From Alphaproteobacteria bacterium (GTDB lineage: Bacteria; Pseudomonadota; Alphaproteobacteria; UBA9219; RGZA01): DNA of 64,000 nt. The DNA is taken from contig JANRLI010000007.1 of the NCBI GenBank assembly GCA_033762625.1, positions 87,541-151,540 on the forward strand, given 5' to 3'. Of this stretch, positions 38,685 through 47,881 are shown piece after piece (positions within the stretch are counted from its first letter, which is position 1; each line of letters starts with the position of its first letter). The translations under genes were made by a program, and so were the position numbers. The notes under the pieces were generated by a model that was given only the letters and a program-made list of their open reading frames with translations, was not told the origin of the DNA and did not search any database.

Positions 38685-40061
38685 CTATTTGCTGATATGC
38701 AAGTTCGACAGTGAATCCCCAATCGTCTGGAATGCGCTATGCAACGTGTCATAGGTCGGCGAATTGAAGAAATAATCCGGCTTTGATGCGCAATTTGAAT
38801 ACAAATTAGCAATCGTCGAATTATTCAAATCATATAGCAGGGTATAGACAATGATGCCTTTGGCTTTCATCGCATTGCAAACCTCTAGCGTGCGTCTATC
38901 CAATTCGGCTACAGCATTGCTGCTATTGGTTGTGCCCAACTTGCCATCCGACAAATACCAATAGGATGTGCGGGTGCTGTTGCTCATTGTATTTTGGCCG
39001 TCGGTAAGAATGATGGCAACTTTGGTCATTTTTTCTGTACCGTAATCGAGTGGCAGGTTATTCGCATTCATCGTGCCACCCCATAAGCCGCGCCATTTGG
39101 GTGACAGCATGCGCCATCCCCACACCGCGCCAAGGTTCACATGCGTATTCCCATTTGCGGTCATGGCGTTAATGCCTTCCAGAATGGCAGCCTTCTGGTT
39201 GGTCATAGGCGTCACTTCTTTCGAGCAATACGCATTTGGCCCGCGTGTAGAAGTGATGGTTGAGTATGTAACCCTGCCTCTTCTGCTAACGGTGCGCCAT
39301 GTGTTATTGCTATCGCTTGGCCAGTAATAGGCGCGCAATTTGTCGGCTGTAGTGGTTGGTGGATCATCGGATTGGTCTTTGCCGCCATCCTGCGCATCGA
39401 CGCAGCCGCCCCATGATGTTGGCCCCCAATCAAACGTGGTACCATCCAGCCAGCTGGTATGGCTATTGCCGATATTCACGCTTTGCGCAAATGGCACAAG
39501 CCCGATCCATAAATCATCCTTGGTGGCATTATTACCAAATAGAATGTTCACAAGGTCGGTCGCTGATGCTTTCAGCTCAGTCAATTTCTGGCCAGCCATG
39601 GAGCCTGTGTTATCCATAACGAGCACCAGTTCAAGACCGCTTGATGCTCTCGCAATTTCGGTATGTGCATTAACCGTCATGGTGTTAATGCCGACGATAC
39701 CCATGAAAATGGTGGGGATAGTTGCGCTAGCAGTAATAATAGGCGGATTGCCTTCGGTGTTATTGACGAATTGGAGTGGTGATATGGTCGCATCCATATA
39801 GCCTTGTGGAAAATTGACGTTGAAATAGTTATTAGCCATCGTTTCAACCTGTGTTGGTTGCGCATTAACAATCGAACCAGCGGCAAGGGCTGCTGCATCC
39901 AGCGTGTCGGATAATTTGGCCTGCGCCATCTGTGCGCGCGCATAGTCAATAGATGCACCAACGGATGAAATAATCGCTGTGAAAGCCAGCGCAATAATTG
40001 GTGCTGCCACGCCGCGCTGATCTTTTAGCCCGCGCAGGAAGCTTTGCATTAACGGTGCCAT
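38685..40061 (-). CDS. TadG-like protein with von Willebrand A domain
   Basis: 458 residues. The N-terminus has the Flp/Tad-associated leader DQRGVAAPIIALAFTAII with one membrane helix. A vWA domain starts near residue 145 with the metal-site motif MDNTGSMAGQK and continues to VAIILTDGQNTM near 350. Such proteins are secreted or pilus-associated in tight-adherence systems. It is third in an operon with two TadE-like genes. No tadA, tadB, tadC or prepilin peptidase is present in the window. Confidence 0.9.
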   Translation of the reverse strand: MAPLMQSFLRGLKDQRGVAAPIIALAFTAIISSVGASIDYARAQMAQAKLSDTLDAAALAAGSIVNAQPTQVETMANNYFNVNFPQGYMDATISPLQFVNNTEGNPPIITASATIPTIFMGIVGINTMTVNAHTEIARASSGLELVLVMDNTGSMAGQKLTELKASATDLVNILFGNNATKDDLWIGLVPFAQSVNIGNSHTSWLDGTTFDWGPTSWGGCVDAQDGGKDQSDDPPTTTADKLRAYYWPSDSNNTWRTVSRRGRVTYSTITSTRGPNAYCSKEVTPMTNQKAAILEGINAMTANGNTHVNLGAVWGWRMLSPKWRGLWGGTMNANNLPLDYGTEKMTKVAIILTDGQNTMSNSTRTSYWYLSDGKLGTTNSSNAVAELDRRTLEVCNAMKAKGIIVYTLLYDLNNSTIANLYSNCASKPDYFFNSPTYDTLHSAFQTIGDSLSNLHISK

Positions 40062-40075
40062 GATGGTCTCCTTCC

Positions 40076-40654
40076 TTACTGGGTAGAAATGACGTTAAGC
40101 GCGCCTAGGCGTGGCTTATAAAACGCATATTTATAAAGCTGAGGGTTGCTGCCGTTGAACATATTGGTCACCAGATTTTCGTGATTATAAAACACTTCAG
40201 CGATAATCACGGTTTCTCGTTCATTTAATACGAAGCCTTCCGGAAGTGGGCTGGCAAATCCAGCGCCGCCGAAATTACTATGGGTATTTGTCAAGGTGCC
40301 GCCACCTTCATATTGCCATGCAACTTTTGGCGTATCGTTTACTTCACGATGAACCGATGTGATGATGACATGTCCAAGGCTTGAGAACGGGAACGGTTTC
40401 ATGATTTCGCTGCTAGCGGATAATATATTTTCCAGCTCTGCGGTTGTTATTGCCTCGCCTTGTGATACCACGTCGGCAATGGTATGAGCCATTTTTTCGG
40501 TACGTTCATTCACCAGAACGAAATTAGAAATTTCAACCACGCCCAAAAATAGTGTCATCAACATCGGCAACACAACCGCCAGTTCAATCGCTGCGACACC
40601 GCTATTGTCTCTTATCAACTGCATCAAGCGTGTTTGCTGTTTCATACTACTCAA
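40076..40654 (-). CDS. TadE-like pseudopilin
   Basis: 192 residues. The N-terminal segment RDNSGVAAIELAVVLPMLMTLF is the TadE-like cleavage/helix motif, with the conserved Glu at position 5 after the predicted cleavage. A large, mostly beta C-terminal domain follows. It overlaps the upstream TadE gene by ATGA, so the two are translationally coupled, and is followed 14 bases later by the TadG-like gene. Confidence 0.92.
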   Translation of the reverse strand: MSSMKQQTRLMQLIRDNSGVAAIELAVVLPMLMTLFLGVVEISNFVLVNERTEKMAHTIADVVSQGEAITTAELENILSASSEIMKPFPFSSLGHVIITSVHREVNDTPKVAWQYEGGGTLTNTHSNFGGAGFASPLPEGFVLNERETVIIAEVFYNHENLVTNMFNGSNPQLYKYAFYKPRLGALNVISTQ

Positions 40655-41238
40655 CCGTAGGGTTCGTTGCGCACCACAATGTGCGAGGTCAAATTAATAA
40701 GCCCGTTATTTGCCAATATCTGCGAAAGAAATGGCGTCATGACCTGCCATGGGTAGGATATTTCATAGACAACAATTTCTCCGGCAACGCCAAGGCCTGT
40801 TGTGCCCATATCGGCATCCCACTGGCCGTTGGAATTAACATCGGTATAGGTTTCTCCGGCATCATATACACCATTTGTATTGCGATCGACGAAGGGTTCG
40901 GGTCTGCCAATATCGCCAAACGCTTTATATACCCGTGTAACGATTGTAATTTTTGCTGGGTCTAAAAAGCCAGACAAGCGTTGGTTGATGCTATTGCGAA
41001 TGGTTTGTTCGCGCGAAATGTTTTCTTCCTGATAGCCTGTTTTGCCGGTGCGTGTACCTGTATTGGCTGCATTTTCCAAGACGTTTGCAGCCATAAACAC
41101 CATCGAGAATTCCAGAATACCGAAAATGAAAAATAGCAAAACAGGCAGCACAAATGCAAATTCAACAGCGGTAATACCACTGTTGTCGCGTGAAAAACGG
41201 GACAGGATGTTGCGTTTTCTAATGCTCATTTTACACAT
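40651..41238 (-). CDS. TadE-like pseudopilin with EF-hand-type calcium loop
   Basis: 195 residues. A RDNSGITAVEFAFVLPVLLF TadE motif spans residues 17-36. The C-terminal region holds a canonical 12-residue calcium-loop pattern, Asp118-x-Asn120-x-Asn122-Gly123-x-x-Asp126-x-x-Glu129, and a second partial loop starting at Asp133 (D-x-N-x-N-G-x-x-D). The usual TadE domain lacks this. The first gene of the tad-like trio; a second in-frame ATG at codon 4 leaves the start uncertain. Confidence 0.9.
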   Translation of the reverse strand: MCKMSIRKRNILSRFSRDNSGITAVEFAFVLPVLLFFIFGILEFSMVFMAANVLENAANTGTRTGKTGYQEENISREQTIRNSINQRLSGFLDPAKITIVTRVYKAFGDIGRPEPFVDRNTNGVYDAGETYTDVNSNGQWDADMGTTGLGVAGEIVVYEISYPWQVMTPFLSQILANNGLINLTSHIVVRNEPYG

Positions 41239-41438
41239 AACGGTGTTCGCGAATGAGGTTAGAATAGCGCTATCGCGCTTAAGGTTTGTTTAGGAAACCA
41301 GTGGATTTTTTGTAGATTTTACAGGGTTTTACTTCCAAAATCGAAGCAATAACGCCATCCATCAATGGGATAGCCGCAAGGATATGCTTAAAGCAAATTA
41401 AGGGTATTAAATATACATCAACAAAGGGACAAAACTTG

Positions 41439-41885
41439 CTAGTACTTCATCAAGGAAGTCCAGAAGCGCTCCAGTTTACGTAGCATATCGTTGAGTGGAG
41501 TAAGGTCGGCATCTGCCAGAGTCGCAGGGCTAAGCGATGCGATTTGACGGTCAAATTGTTCTTTCAGCATCTTGTGAAGCACAAGGCCTTTTTCCGAAAG
41601 CTTTACGCGAATAGAGCGTTTATCGTGCGGTGATTTTTCCTGAATGATGTAATTATTTTCGGTCATCTTCTTGACGTTGTAAGATACGTTTGAACCGAGG
41701 TAGTAGCCGCGCACGGTCAATTCACCTACGGTCATTTCATCTTCGCCAATATTGAACAAAATAAGCGCCTGCACGTTGTTAATGTCCTGAATATTGCGGC
41801 GATCAAGATCGATTTTCACTACTTCAAGATAGTAGCGGTGAAGGCGTTCGATAAGGAGAACGGTGTCGAGATATGCGTGGCGCAA
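41439..41885 (-). CDS. MarR-family winged-helix regulator
   Basis: 148 residues with a winged helix about residues 30-105: helix-turn-helix around MTVGELTVRGYYLGSNVSYN and the wing SPHDKRSIRVKLSEKG. The residues RGYYLGSNVSYNVKKM resemble the recognition helix of the alphaproteobacterial LdtR-like group, which controls envelope genes (resemblance only). It is followed by the tad-like genes in the same direction with a 200-base gap, so it is probably transcribed alone. Confidence 0.9.
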   Translation of the reverse strand: MRHAYLDTVLLIERLHRYYLEVVKIDLDRRNIQDINNVQALILFNIGEDEMTVGELTVRGYYLGSNVSYNVKKMTENNYIIQEKSPHDKRSIRVKLSEKGLVLHKMLKEQFDRQIASLSPATLADADLTPLNDMLRKLERFWTSLMKY

Positions 41886-42138
41886 GGCGATACTCCTGAA
41901 AAAGGCTTGGTCGGCAGAGGTTTGGGCGGGTTATTAAACAGGCGGATTGATAAAAGATGAACCTAATCAAGAGTATTAGAATCGTCCTTACCAATTCGTT
42001 AATAATATCAGGACAAAATAAACAAACAAGATGTCAGAAATGATGATTGCAAAGGCCAAATATCACCACTAAAAACGTGCGTTACGTAGGAACAATGAAA
42101 TGCTCGATAGGCACAGTTTCGTTTATTCAGCATCAATT

Positions 42139-42213
42139 GCCGGTTTAGCTCAGCGGTAGAGCAGCGGTTTTGTAAACCGAAGGTCGGGAGTTCAATCCTC
42201 TCAACCGGCACCA
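42139..42213 (+). tRNA. tRNA-Thr (anticodon UGU)
   Basis: A 75-base cloverleaf. GCCGGTT pairs with AACCGGC, the anticodon loop TTTGTAA gives TGT, the T-loop is TTCAATC and CCA is encoded at 42211-42213. One G-A mismatch occurs at the top of the anticodon stem. A weak promoter candidate, TTGCAA (42047-42052) and TAAAAA (42070-42075) with a 17-base spacer, lies upstream. Confidence 0.95.
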
Positions 42214-42251
42214 TTTCCTTCAAAGGCGCGCTCAACAGGAGCGAATACCCA

Positions 42252-43688
42252 ATGCCCCCGATTAAACGTACGCGCCGCCCCAGTCATACTAAAATTGTTG
42301 CAACGCTTGGTCCCGCAAGTTCAAGCGCAGAAAAAATCAAAGCACTATTCGATGCTGGCGCTGATGTGTTCCGTTTGAATTTCAGTCATGGCACGCATGA
42401 TGATCATCGTGCGCGCTATAATCTTATCCGCGCACTCGAAAAAGAATTTGCGCATCCCATTTCCATTCTGGCTGATTTGCAAGGCCCAAAGCTGCGCGTA
42501 GGCACATTTAAAAACGGCAAGATTGAATTGAAAGCAGGCCAGTCGTTCCGACTGGATATGTCGCCCGATGCCGGTGATGAAACGCGTGTGCAACTGCCGC
42601 ATCCTGAAATTTTTGCAGCGATAGGTAATGATGCAGATGTGCTGCTCGATGACGGCAAGGTGCGCTTGCGCGTGACCAAATCAGGCAAGGATTTTGCAGA
42701 AACAACCGTGATTGCTGGGGCCACATTATCAGATCGTAAAGGCGTGAATGTCCCAAGTGTGATGTTGCCATTATCGGCGATGACTGAAAAGGACCGTAAG
42801 GATTTAGCAGTAGCATTAGAAATGGGGGTAGATTGGATTGCGCTTTCGTTTGTGCAACGTGCCGAAGATGTGGAAGAAGCGAAAAAGATTATTGCTGGGC
42901 GGGCGGGGTTGATCGCCAAGATTGAAAAACCATCTGCTGTACACCAGCTTAAAAAAATTATCGAAGCAGCAGATGGCCTTATGGTTGCGCGCGGCGATTT
43001 GGGCGTTGAGCTGCCGCTTGAAGACGTGCCAAGTATTCAAAAGCGTTTAATCGCCAAGGCCCGCAGTGCTGGCAAACCCGTCATTGTCGCAACACAGATG
43101 TTGGAATCCATGATTAACTCGCCAACGCCAACAAGGGCCGAAACATCGGATGTTGCCACGGCGGTTTATGATGGCGCAGACGCAGTGATGCTATCTGCTG
43201 AAACTGCCAGTGGTGCATATCCGGTTGAAGCAGTGGTGATGATGGACCGTATTATTTCGCGCGTAGAGGTAGATACGTATTATCGTACGCAAATTGCCGG
43301 TTATCATCCGCCCTTACAGCAAAACACATCCGATGCGATTACCGCAGCTGCGCGGCAGGTTGCAGAAACGGTGGGCGCGGTGGGTATTGTGACTTACACA
43401 ACATCGGGTTCGACTACACTGCGCGCTGCGCGTGAGCGCCCGCAGGTGCCCATCATTTGCATTACCAAGGAAATCAGAACTGCACGTCGTTTGGTTTTAT
43501 CGTACGGGGTATATCCTATCCCCGGTTTTGATCCGAAAACCTTCAACGAAATTGTGTTATTCGCGTGCCAGATTACGCAGGAACATAACCTGACAAGAAA
43601 GGGTGATAAACTGGTGATTACTGCTGGGGTACCGTTTGGCGTTCCTGGCAGTACCAACATTCTGCGGATCGCTGAAATTGCCGAATAA
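42252..43688 (+). CDS. pyk: Pyruvate kinase
   Basis: 478 residues. Key motifs are KIVATLGPASS and FRLNFSHG (N-terminus), ADLQGPKLRVG, the catalytic Lys in LIAKIEKPSAV, MVARGDLGVELP, and ATQMLESMI followed by PTRAETSDVATAVYDGADA. It converts phosphoenolpyruvate and ADP to pyruvate and ATP. The C-terminal allosteric domain is complete. It starts 38 bases after tRNA-Thr and is followed 68 bases later by the I78-like gene. Confidence 0.98.
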   Translation: MPPIKRTRRPSHTKIVATLGPASSSAEKIKALFDAGADVFRLNFSHGTHDDHRARYNLIRALEKEFAHPISILADLQGPKLRVGTFKNGKIELKAGQSFRLDMSPDAGDETRVQLPHPEIFAAIGNDADVLLDDGKVRLRVTKSGKDFAETTVIAGATLSDRKGVNVPSVMLPLSAMTEKDRKDLAVALEMGVDWIALSFVQRAEDVEEAKKIIAGRAGLIAKIEKPSAVHQLKKIIEAADGLMVARGDLGVELPLEDVPSIQKRLIAKARSAGKPVIVATQMLESMINSPTPTRAETSDVATAVYDGADAVMLSAETASGAYPVEAVVMMDRIISRVEVDTYYRTQIAGYHPPLQQNTSDAITAAARQVAETVGAVGIVTYTTSGSTTLRAARERPQVPIICITKEIRTARRLVLSYGVYPIPGFDPKTFNEIVLFACQITQEHNLTRKGDKLVITAGVPFGVPGSTNILRIAEIAE

Positions 43689-43756
43689 TCGGTTGATGCC
43701 TGATTTTTGCCAAGATAATGTTATTTAATACTCGAACCAACCAAAAGGGGCCTTTG

Positions 43757-44173
43757 ATGAACAAGCTATTAGGAACGATCGTGTTATCCATGCTGCTAAT
43801 GAGCGGAACGGTTCATGCGGCGGAACCAGTGGCTGCGCCAGCAAGCGAAACACCAAAGGCAACGCCAAAAGCCCCAGAGGCGGGCCGCGAACAGCAAGCT
43901 GAACCAACCAAAACACAGCACCAAGAAAAAGAAAAAGCGGTCGATGCCTGTGGCGGTGCAGCCAATTACATTGGCCTTCGCATTCTTGCAAAAGGCGAAA
44001 CCCTGGCCCCAGGTAGCCGTAAGGTGGATGTTTCCAAATTACCCCAAGGTACACGGGTATATGATGCCAAAGAGGCGCACCCACAACCAAATAGTTCAGA
44101 TGCATCAAATCCCAAGCGTTTGAATTTGATTATTGATTATCGGAATGTGATTGCGGAAGCATTCTGCGGCTAG
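43757..44173 (+). CDS. Exported protein with peptidase-inhibitor I78-like domain
   Basis: 138 residues from the ATG at 43757, preceded by AAAAGGGG. The signal peptide is MNKLLGTIVLSMLLMSGTVHA. A Lys/Glu/Pro-rich linker follows (about 22-62). The last 70 residues run from DACGGAANYIGLRILA to RLNLIIDYRNVIAEAFCG, matching the C-x...x-RLN-x-x-x-D...CG pattern of the I78 protease-inhibitor family, with the two Cys likely disulfide-linked. Its periplasmic role would be inhibiting serine proteases (inference). Its stop shares CTAG with the convergent ATP-grasp gene. Confidence 0.82.
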   Translation: MNKLLGTIVLSMLLMSGTVHAAEPVAAPASETPKATPKAPEAGREQQAEPTKTQHQEKEKAVDACGGAANYIGLRILAKGETLAPGSRKVDVSKLPQGTRVYDAKEAHPQPNSSDASNPKRLNLIIDYRNVIAEAFCG

Positions 44174-45330
44174 CGCTTAAAACCCAACAGTTTCCCAAGC
44201 TTGTTCAGCGCCCGTTGCGCTAGGTCTTTAATAACTAGCCAGAAGGTAAAAAACAACAAGCGTGGGTCGTGTAACGGCAGACAATCCCAACGATTATCCT
44301 CGTTAATAACCCATGCAAGCAGCGCCTTAATATTACCTTTGCGGATATTATAAAGAACATCGCGTTCAAAGTTGCGCGCAAGCTTGTTATTATCGGGCGA
44401 AAGAAAATTGTGGACATCAAAATCAGGTTGCTGATACGCCAGTATCGCTTGCGCAAAATCATTGTCGAACCGCTTAATCTGATTGGCATAGCCATTGGGC
44501 CTGCAATCCATTTCAAATATATGGAATTCTTTTCCATTGTCTTCGTGCAGCACGCCGATATTCATCATGCCGTGCAGGTTTAGTGTGGCCCCCAGTTTTT
44601 TTAAAAACTCCACATAGGGTAAGGCAGAGACAACGCCGCGCGCGGTTGAAACCCCTAAATCGCCATGCATCATCCCCAACATCAAGCTGGCATTACAGGC
44701 AACCAGTTGGCCGTTAAAGAATAGCGGGTCAATACGCACCTGTTTTCCGACGATGAATTTCTCAACGATATGAGCACCTTCGCGGCATTTCTTGACACAG
44801 GCTGCAACATCATCCTGCGTTCTGCAAATGGTTACGCCCTCGCTGCCAAGGCTATGGTCAGGTTTTACAATGGCAGGAAGCCCAATTTCGGCAATGGCCT
44901 GTTGAATATCGGCAACCCGTTCGCATACCCTAAAAGGGGCAACATTAAAACCCAGTGATGACAATGTCTGGCTGGCGCCACATTTGCCTTCCATCAGTTT
45001 AAAATAGTTGGAATTGCCTAGCGGGCCAATCCGCGCTTTCAATTCATCACTAATTGAACTGGTGGCAATAGCGCGCACAAGGTTGTCATCACCTAAAATG
45101 ATCCAGTCAAAAGCCTTTGGATTATCGCTGACGAGTTTTGCAATCTGGATGATAACAAGATCGGGATTATCCGATGAATCAATCCAGTGCGAAACATCGC
45201 GCCCACCATAAGGTTTGTATTTGGGGTGGGCGATAACTGTCGTTGTCAGGTTGGCGCGCTTGAATAGAGCCGGATACTCCCCGCTCAAGCCACGGCTGTT
45301 ATGCGTTGATGCAATAAGTACATTCTTCAT
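44170..45330 (-). CDS. ATP-grasp family enzyme of unknown substrate
   Basis: 386 residues. An ATP-grasp domain spans about 115-320: the ATP-binding lysine region LPAIVKPDHSLGSEGVTI, the loop EKFIVGKQVRIDPLFF, and the metal-binding FEMDCRPNGYANQIKRF. An N-terminal Rossmann-like part begins NVLIASTHNSRG. Such enzymes ligate a carboxylate to an amine or thiol through an acyl phosphate. The substrate cannot be inferred; an amino acid or peptide ligase is likely. A C-terminal basic tail follows. Convergent overlap with the I78-like gene. Confidence 0.85.
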   Translation of the reverse strand: MKNVLIASTHNSRGLSGEYPALFKRANLTTTVIAHPKYKPYGGRDVSHWIDSSDNPDLVIIQIAKLVSDNPKAFDWIILGDDNLVRAIATSSISDELKARIGPLGNSNYFKLMEGKCGASQTLSSLGFNVAPFRVCERVADIQQAIAEIGLPAIVKPDHSLGSEGVTICRTQDDVAACVKKCREGAHIVEKFIVGKQVRIDPLFFNGQLVACNASLMLGMMHGDLGVSTARGVVSALPYVEFLKKLGATLNLHGMMNIGVLHEDNGKEFHIFEMDCRPNGYANQIKRFDNDFAQAILAYQQPDFDVHNFLSPDNNKLARNFERDVLYNIRKGNIKALLAWVINEDNRWDCLPLHDPRLLFFTFWLVIKDLAQRALNKLGKLLGFKR

Positions 45331-45398
45331 GACTAATGCTAGAGCAAATTATGGTGGCGTGGAAAGCTAGATAAACGTGAGAATTAGGACGAAAAGGC

Positions 45399-46523
45399 TT
45401 AGTGAATGGCCTGTTTCAGGCGGCTGAGCAGATAGCTTGGATCTTTCTTCCAAGTATCAATAAGGGTCTTGGCAGTTGCGGTTTCCAGCTTATCGAAGGC
45501 GGCAAGTGCTGAAGACAATTCTTTTGGATTGACGATTTGTTCGCCGGGGCGTGCGCCGCGGCTTAACAAGAAAATGGATACAAAGCTTGGCTTATCGACG
45601 CCAATCGCTTTACATAAAACGGATACTGAACGTCCGCCGTCTTCTGAAACCATCATATCAATGATTGATACATCAAGGCCGGTTTTCATTGCCAGCATGA
45701 TGTCGAATAACTTAAAGAAACCCATGCGCAGCGCTTGAATCATTGCGCGCGGTGTAACGGCTTCGCGTTCCGCAAACCATTCAGCCACTTTTTGCATGGC
45801 TAAATCATCGTTGCGGTCGGTTTCCATGCTGGTCAGCAAATCATTCACTGAATTTTCCAGTGCTTGGTCAACTTGGCCAGCGGTTATACCAAAACGGGAA
45901 ACGATAGAACGGCGAAGTTCTGCGCCCACCCACCAATACAGCTGTTTGCCCATATCTGCGGTAAGTTCGGGACGGTTCGTCAGTGGTTCATGGAGCTTTT
46001 TGCCAAAGCGTGCAGCTTCAATCATTACATGGAGTGTGCGCTGTGAAAGTTTCGCGCCAAGATTGGAAGCAACTACGGCCATTACGTCCACATCGCCGGT
46101 CGCTACCATCGCATCGACAACGGCTTCGCTGATGGTTGTGCGTTCAGCAATTGAAAGTGCATGGTCAGTGCCGCGTGCTTCAATCACGAAAATCAAATCT
46201 TCGTCTTTCAGGCGTGCGCTATTGATAAGAATTGGTTTTGCAACTTCCGGATGTGAATCGCATGCAAGGTTCAGCAACACACGGTGTGGAACATTCGCCG
46301 AGAAGGACAGGCGCTGCGATAACATTTGTTTGACTTGCGGTGTTGTATTACCAACCAGCTCGTCAATAATTTCGTTGATCAGAATTTGTTCGCGATCACT
46401 TAATGCATTATCGGAAAGGAAGATATCGGCAAGTATGCCTGCCAGCTTGACGCGGCTTGGCTCGGAACGCTCTCTGGCGAGATTGAAAATCTCTGGTAAT
46501 TTTTCGCCGATTGTTACGTTCAT
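45399..46523 (-). CDS. DUF2336 family protein
   Basis: 374 residues, all-helical, no signal peptide. The region about 30-270 has the repeated short-helix pattern typical of DUF2336, beginning near ILADIFLSDNALSDREQILINEI. Members are widespread in Alphaproteobacteria; some are reported as signalling or polarity-associated, but the function is not settled. It is divergent from hemC across a 396-base AT-rich region. Confidence 0.85.
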   Translation of the reverse strand: MNVTIGEKLPEIFNLARERSEPSRVKLAGILADIFLSDNALSDREQILINEIIDELVGNTTPQVKQMLSQRLSFSANVPHRVLLNLACDSHPEVAKPILINSARLKDEDLIFVIEARGTDHALSIAERTTISEAVVDAMVATGDVDVMAVVASNLGAKLSQRTLHVMIEAARFGKKLHEPLTNRPELTADMGKQLYWWVGAELRRSIVSRFGITAGQVDQALENSVNDLLTSMETDRNDDLAMQKVAEWFAEREAVTPRAMIQALRMGFFKLFDIMLAMKTGLDVSIIDMMVSEDGGRSVSVLCKAIGVDKPSFVSIFLLSRGARPGEQIVNPKELSSALAAFDKLETATAKTLIDTWKKDPSYLLSRLKQAIH

Positions 46524-46724
46524 GTTATAATACTTTGTTTTCCTATTTCGTACGGAAGTGATTCAAAATTCCGCCTAAAATCTTAATAGCCATATCAGTA
46601 AACACTGTAATCGTTAAAAAACTCTTCATTTACATATCGGTTTCAATAATTTCAGGCGATTTTATGGTTAAATTCAATTAATTGCACGGCGAAAATCATG
46701 GAAAATTGTCTTAAATTTTATGGG

Positions 46725-46749
46725 ATATTTGCTGAAAATTAGCAAATAT
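46725..46749. promoter_or_regulatory. 9-base perfect dyad upstream of hemC
   Basis: ATATTTGCT (46725-46733) and AGCAAATAT (46741-46749) around GAAAATT. It resembles a dimeric operator; the bound protein is unknown. Confidence 0.45.
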
Positions 46750-46861
46750 TAACGTCATTTTGTCGCAGCGCAGCGCGACGCCAATAGAAACCAAGGAAAT
46801 CAGCCATTTTGCAGATGAAGATTCAGGTGACGCTTTAACTAAACTATGTTTTATCTGCCCC

Positions 46862-46878
46862 ACGAAAATTTTTTTCGT
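46862..46878. promoter_or_regulatory. 7-base dyad close to hemC
   Basis: ACGAAAA (46862-46868) and TTTTCGT (46872-46878) around TTT, 42 bases before the hemC ATG. Could be an mRNA hairpin or operator. Confidence 0.4.
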
Positions 46879-46919
46879 AAATTGGCTGTCGCCGTATTTT
46901 TTTCAAAAGTTTCCTTGAA

Positions 46920-47867
46920 ATGCAGAATCGATTTTCAAAAGTTTTACGCCTCGGCACGCGCGGAAGTCCATTGGCATTGGCTCAAACGCAAACCGTATTG
47001 GCCCAGCTGCGCACGCATTATCCTGAATTGAATGATGCTACTGCGGTTGAAATTGTGGTTTTGAAGGCCTCTGGCGATCATATTCTGGGCAGCAAGGACG
47101 AGCGTCTGGTCGATGTAGGTGGCAAGGGGCTGTTCACAAAGGAACTGGAAGAAGCTCTTTTTGAAAACCGTATCGATATTGCGGTTCATTCAATGAAGGA
47201 TGTACCGACATGGCTACCCCAAGGGCTTGAAATTGTTGCAAGCCTGACGCGTGAAGACCCGCGCGATGTGCTGATTACCAATGGCATTGATAGCCTTGAT
47301 GGCTTGCCCAAAGGCGCGGTTGTGGGTACGTCCAGCCTTCGCCGTCAGGCGCAGCTTTTGAATAAACGCCCGGACTTAAAAGTGGTGCCTTTGCGCGGCA
47401 ATATCGACACGCGCATAAAAAAGCTCGAAGCGGGGCAGGTAGATGCTACATTACTTGCTTATGCTGGCTTAAAACGGATTGGCCTAACATCACGTGCCAA
47501 TGGAATTTTGGATACCAGCACTATATTACCTGCGGTGGCGCAGGGAATTATCGGTCTTGAAATTCGCGCGGGCGATGACGGTATTCGCAGTGCGCTCGGT
47601 GTAATTAACTGTGCCAAAACCATGTCATCCATGGTGGCAGAACGCGCCATGTTGGAAGTGTTGGATGGTTCATGCAATACACCTATTGCAGGACTTGCCG
47701 TACATAATTCCGGTGGATTATTCCTGCAAGGGCTTGTCGCGGATTCCCAAGGCAAAGGTATCTGGCAAGCGGAGCAAACTGCCGCTGCCAGTGATGCGGT
47801 AAGTCTGGGCCGCGAAGTGGGCCGCGCGTTACGCAAGCAAGTTCCTGCAGGTATCTTACCGGAATAA
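46920..47867 (+). CDS. hemC: Hydroxymethylbilane synthase
   Basis: 315 residues. It has RLGTRGSPLALAQTQ at the N-terminus, the catalytic region VHSMKDVPT, and VPLRGNIDTRIKKL. The dipyrromethane cofactor Cys is in LDGSCNTPIAGLA near residue 255. It joins four porphobilinogen units into hydroxymethylbilane. It starts the hemC-hemD-mitofilin-like-HemY cluster. The ribosome site is weak. Confidence 0.98.
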   Translation: MQNRFSKVLRLGTRGSPLALAQTQTVLAQLRTHYPELNDATAVEIVVLKASGDHILGSKDERLVDVGGKGLFTKELEEALFENRIDIAVHSMKDVPTWLPQGLEIVASLTREDPRDVLITNGIDSLDGLPKGAVVGTSSLRRQAQLLNKRPDLKVVPLRGNIDTRIKKLEAGQVDATLLAYAGLKRIGLTSRANGILDTSTILPAVAQGIIGLEIRAGDDGIRSALGVINCAKTMSSMVAERAMLEVLDGSCNTPIAGLAVHNSGGLFLQGLVADSQGKGIWQAEQTAAASDAVSLGREVGRALRKQVPAGILPE

Positions 47868-47881
47868 TAGAAGTTCATGAT

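Larger units (their letters stand above)
46524..46919. other. 396-base AT-rich divergent region, DUF2336 gene to hemC
   Basis: No gene is credible here. It contains a 9-base dyad (46725-46749), a GTCGC/GCGAC dyad (46762-46779) and a 7-base dyad ACGAAAA-TTT-TTTTCGT (46862-46878) close to hemC. These likely hold the promoters and operators of both genes. No ribosome site of good strength precedes hemC. Confidence 0.6.

Noticed and set aside
42008..42235. Minus-strand frame opposite tRNA-Thr encoding 'VERIELPTFGLQNR...'
   Set aside because: This is the well-known false protein produced by reading the complement of a tRNA gene; it has no ribosome site and no independent support.
45796..46530. 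244-codon plus-strand frame opposite the DUF2336 gene
   Set aside because: It runs antisense to a gene with a recognisable domain, and the translation is Ser/Arg-rich noise.
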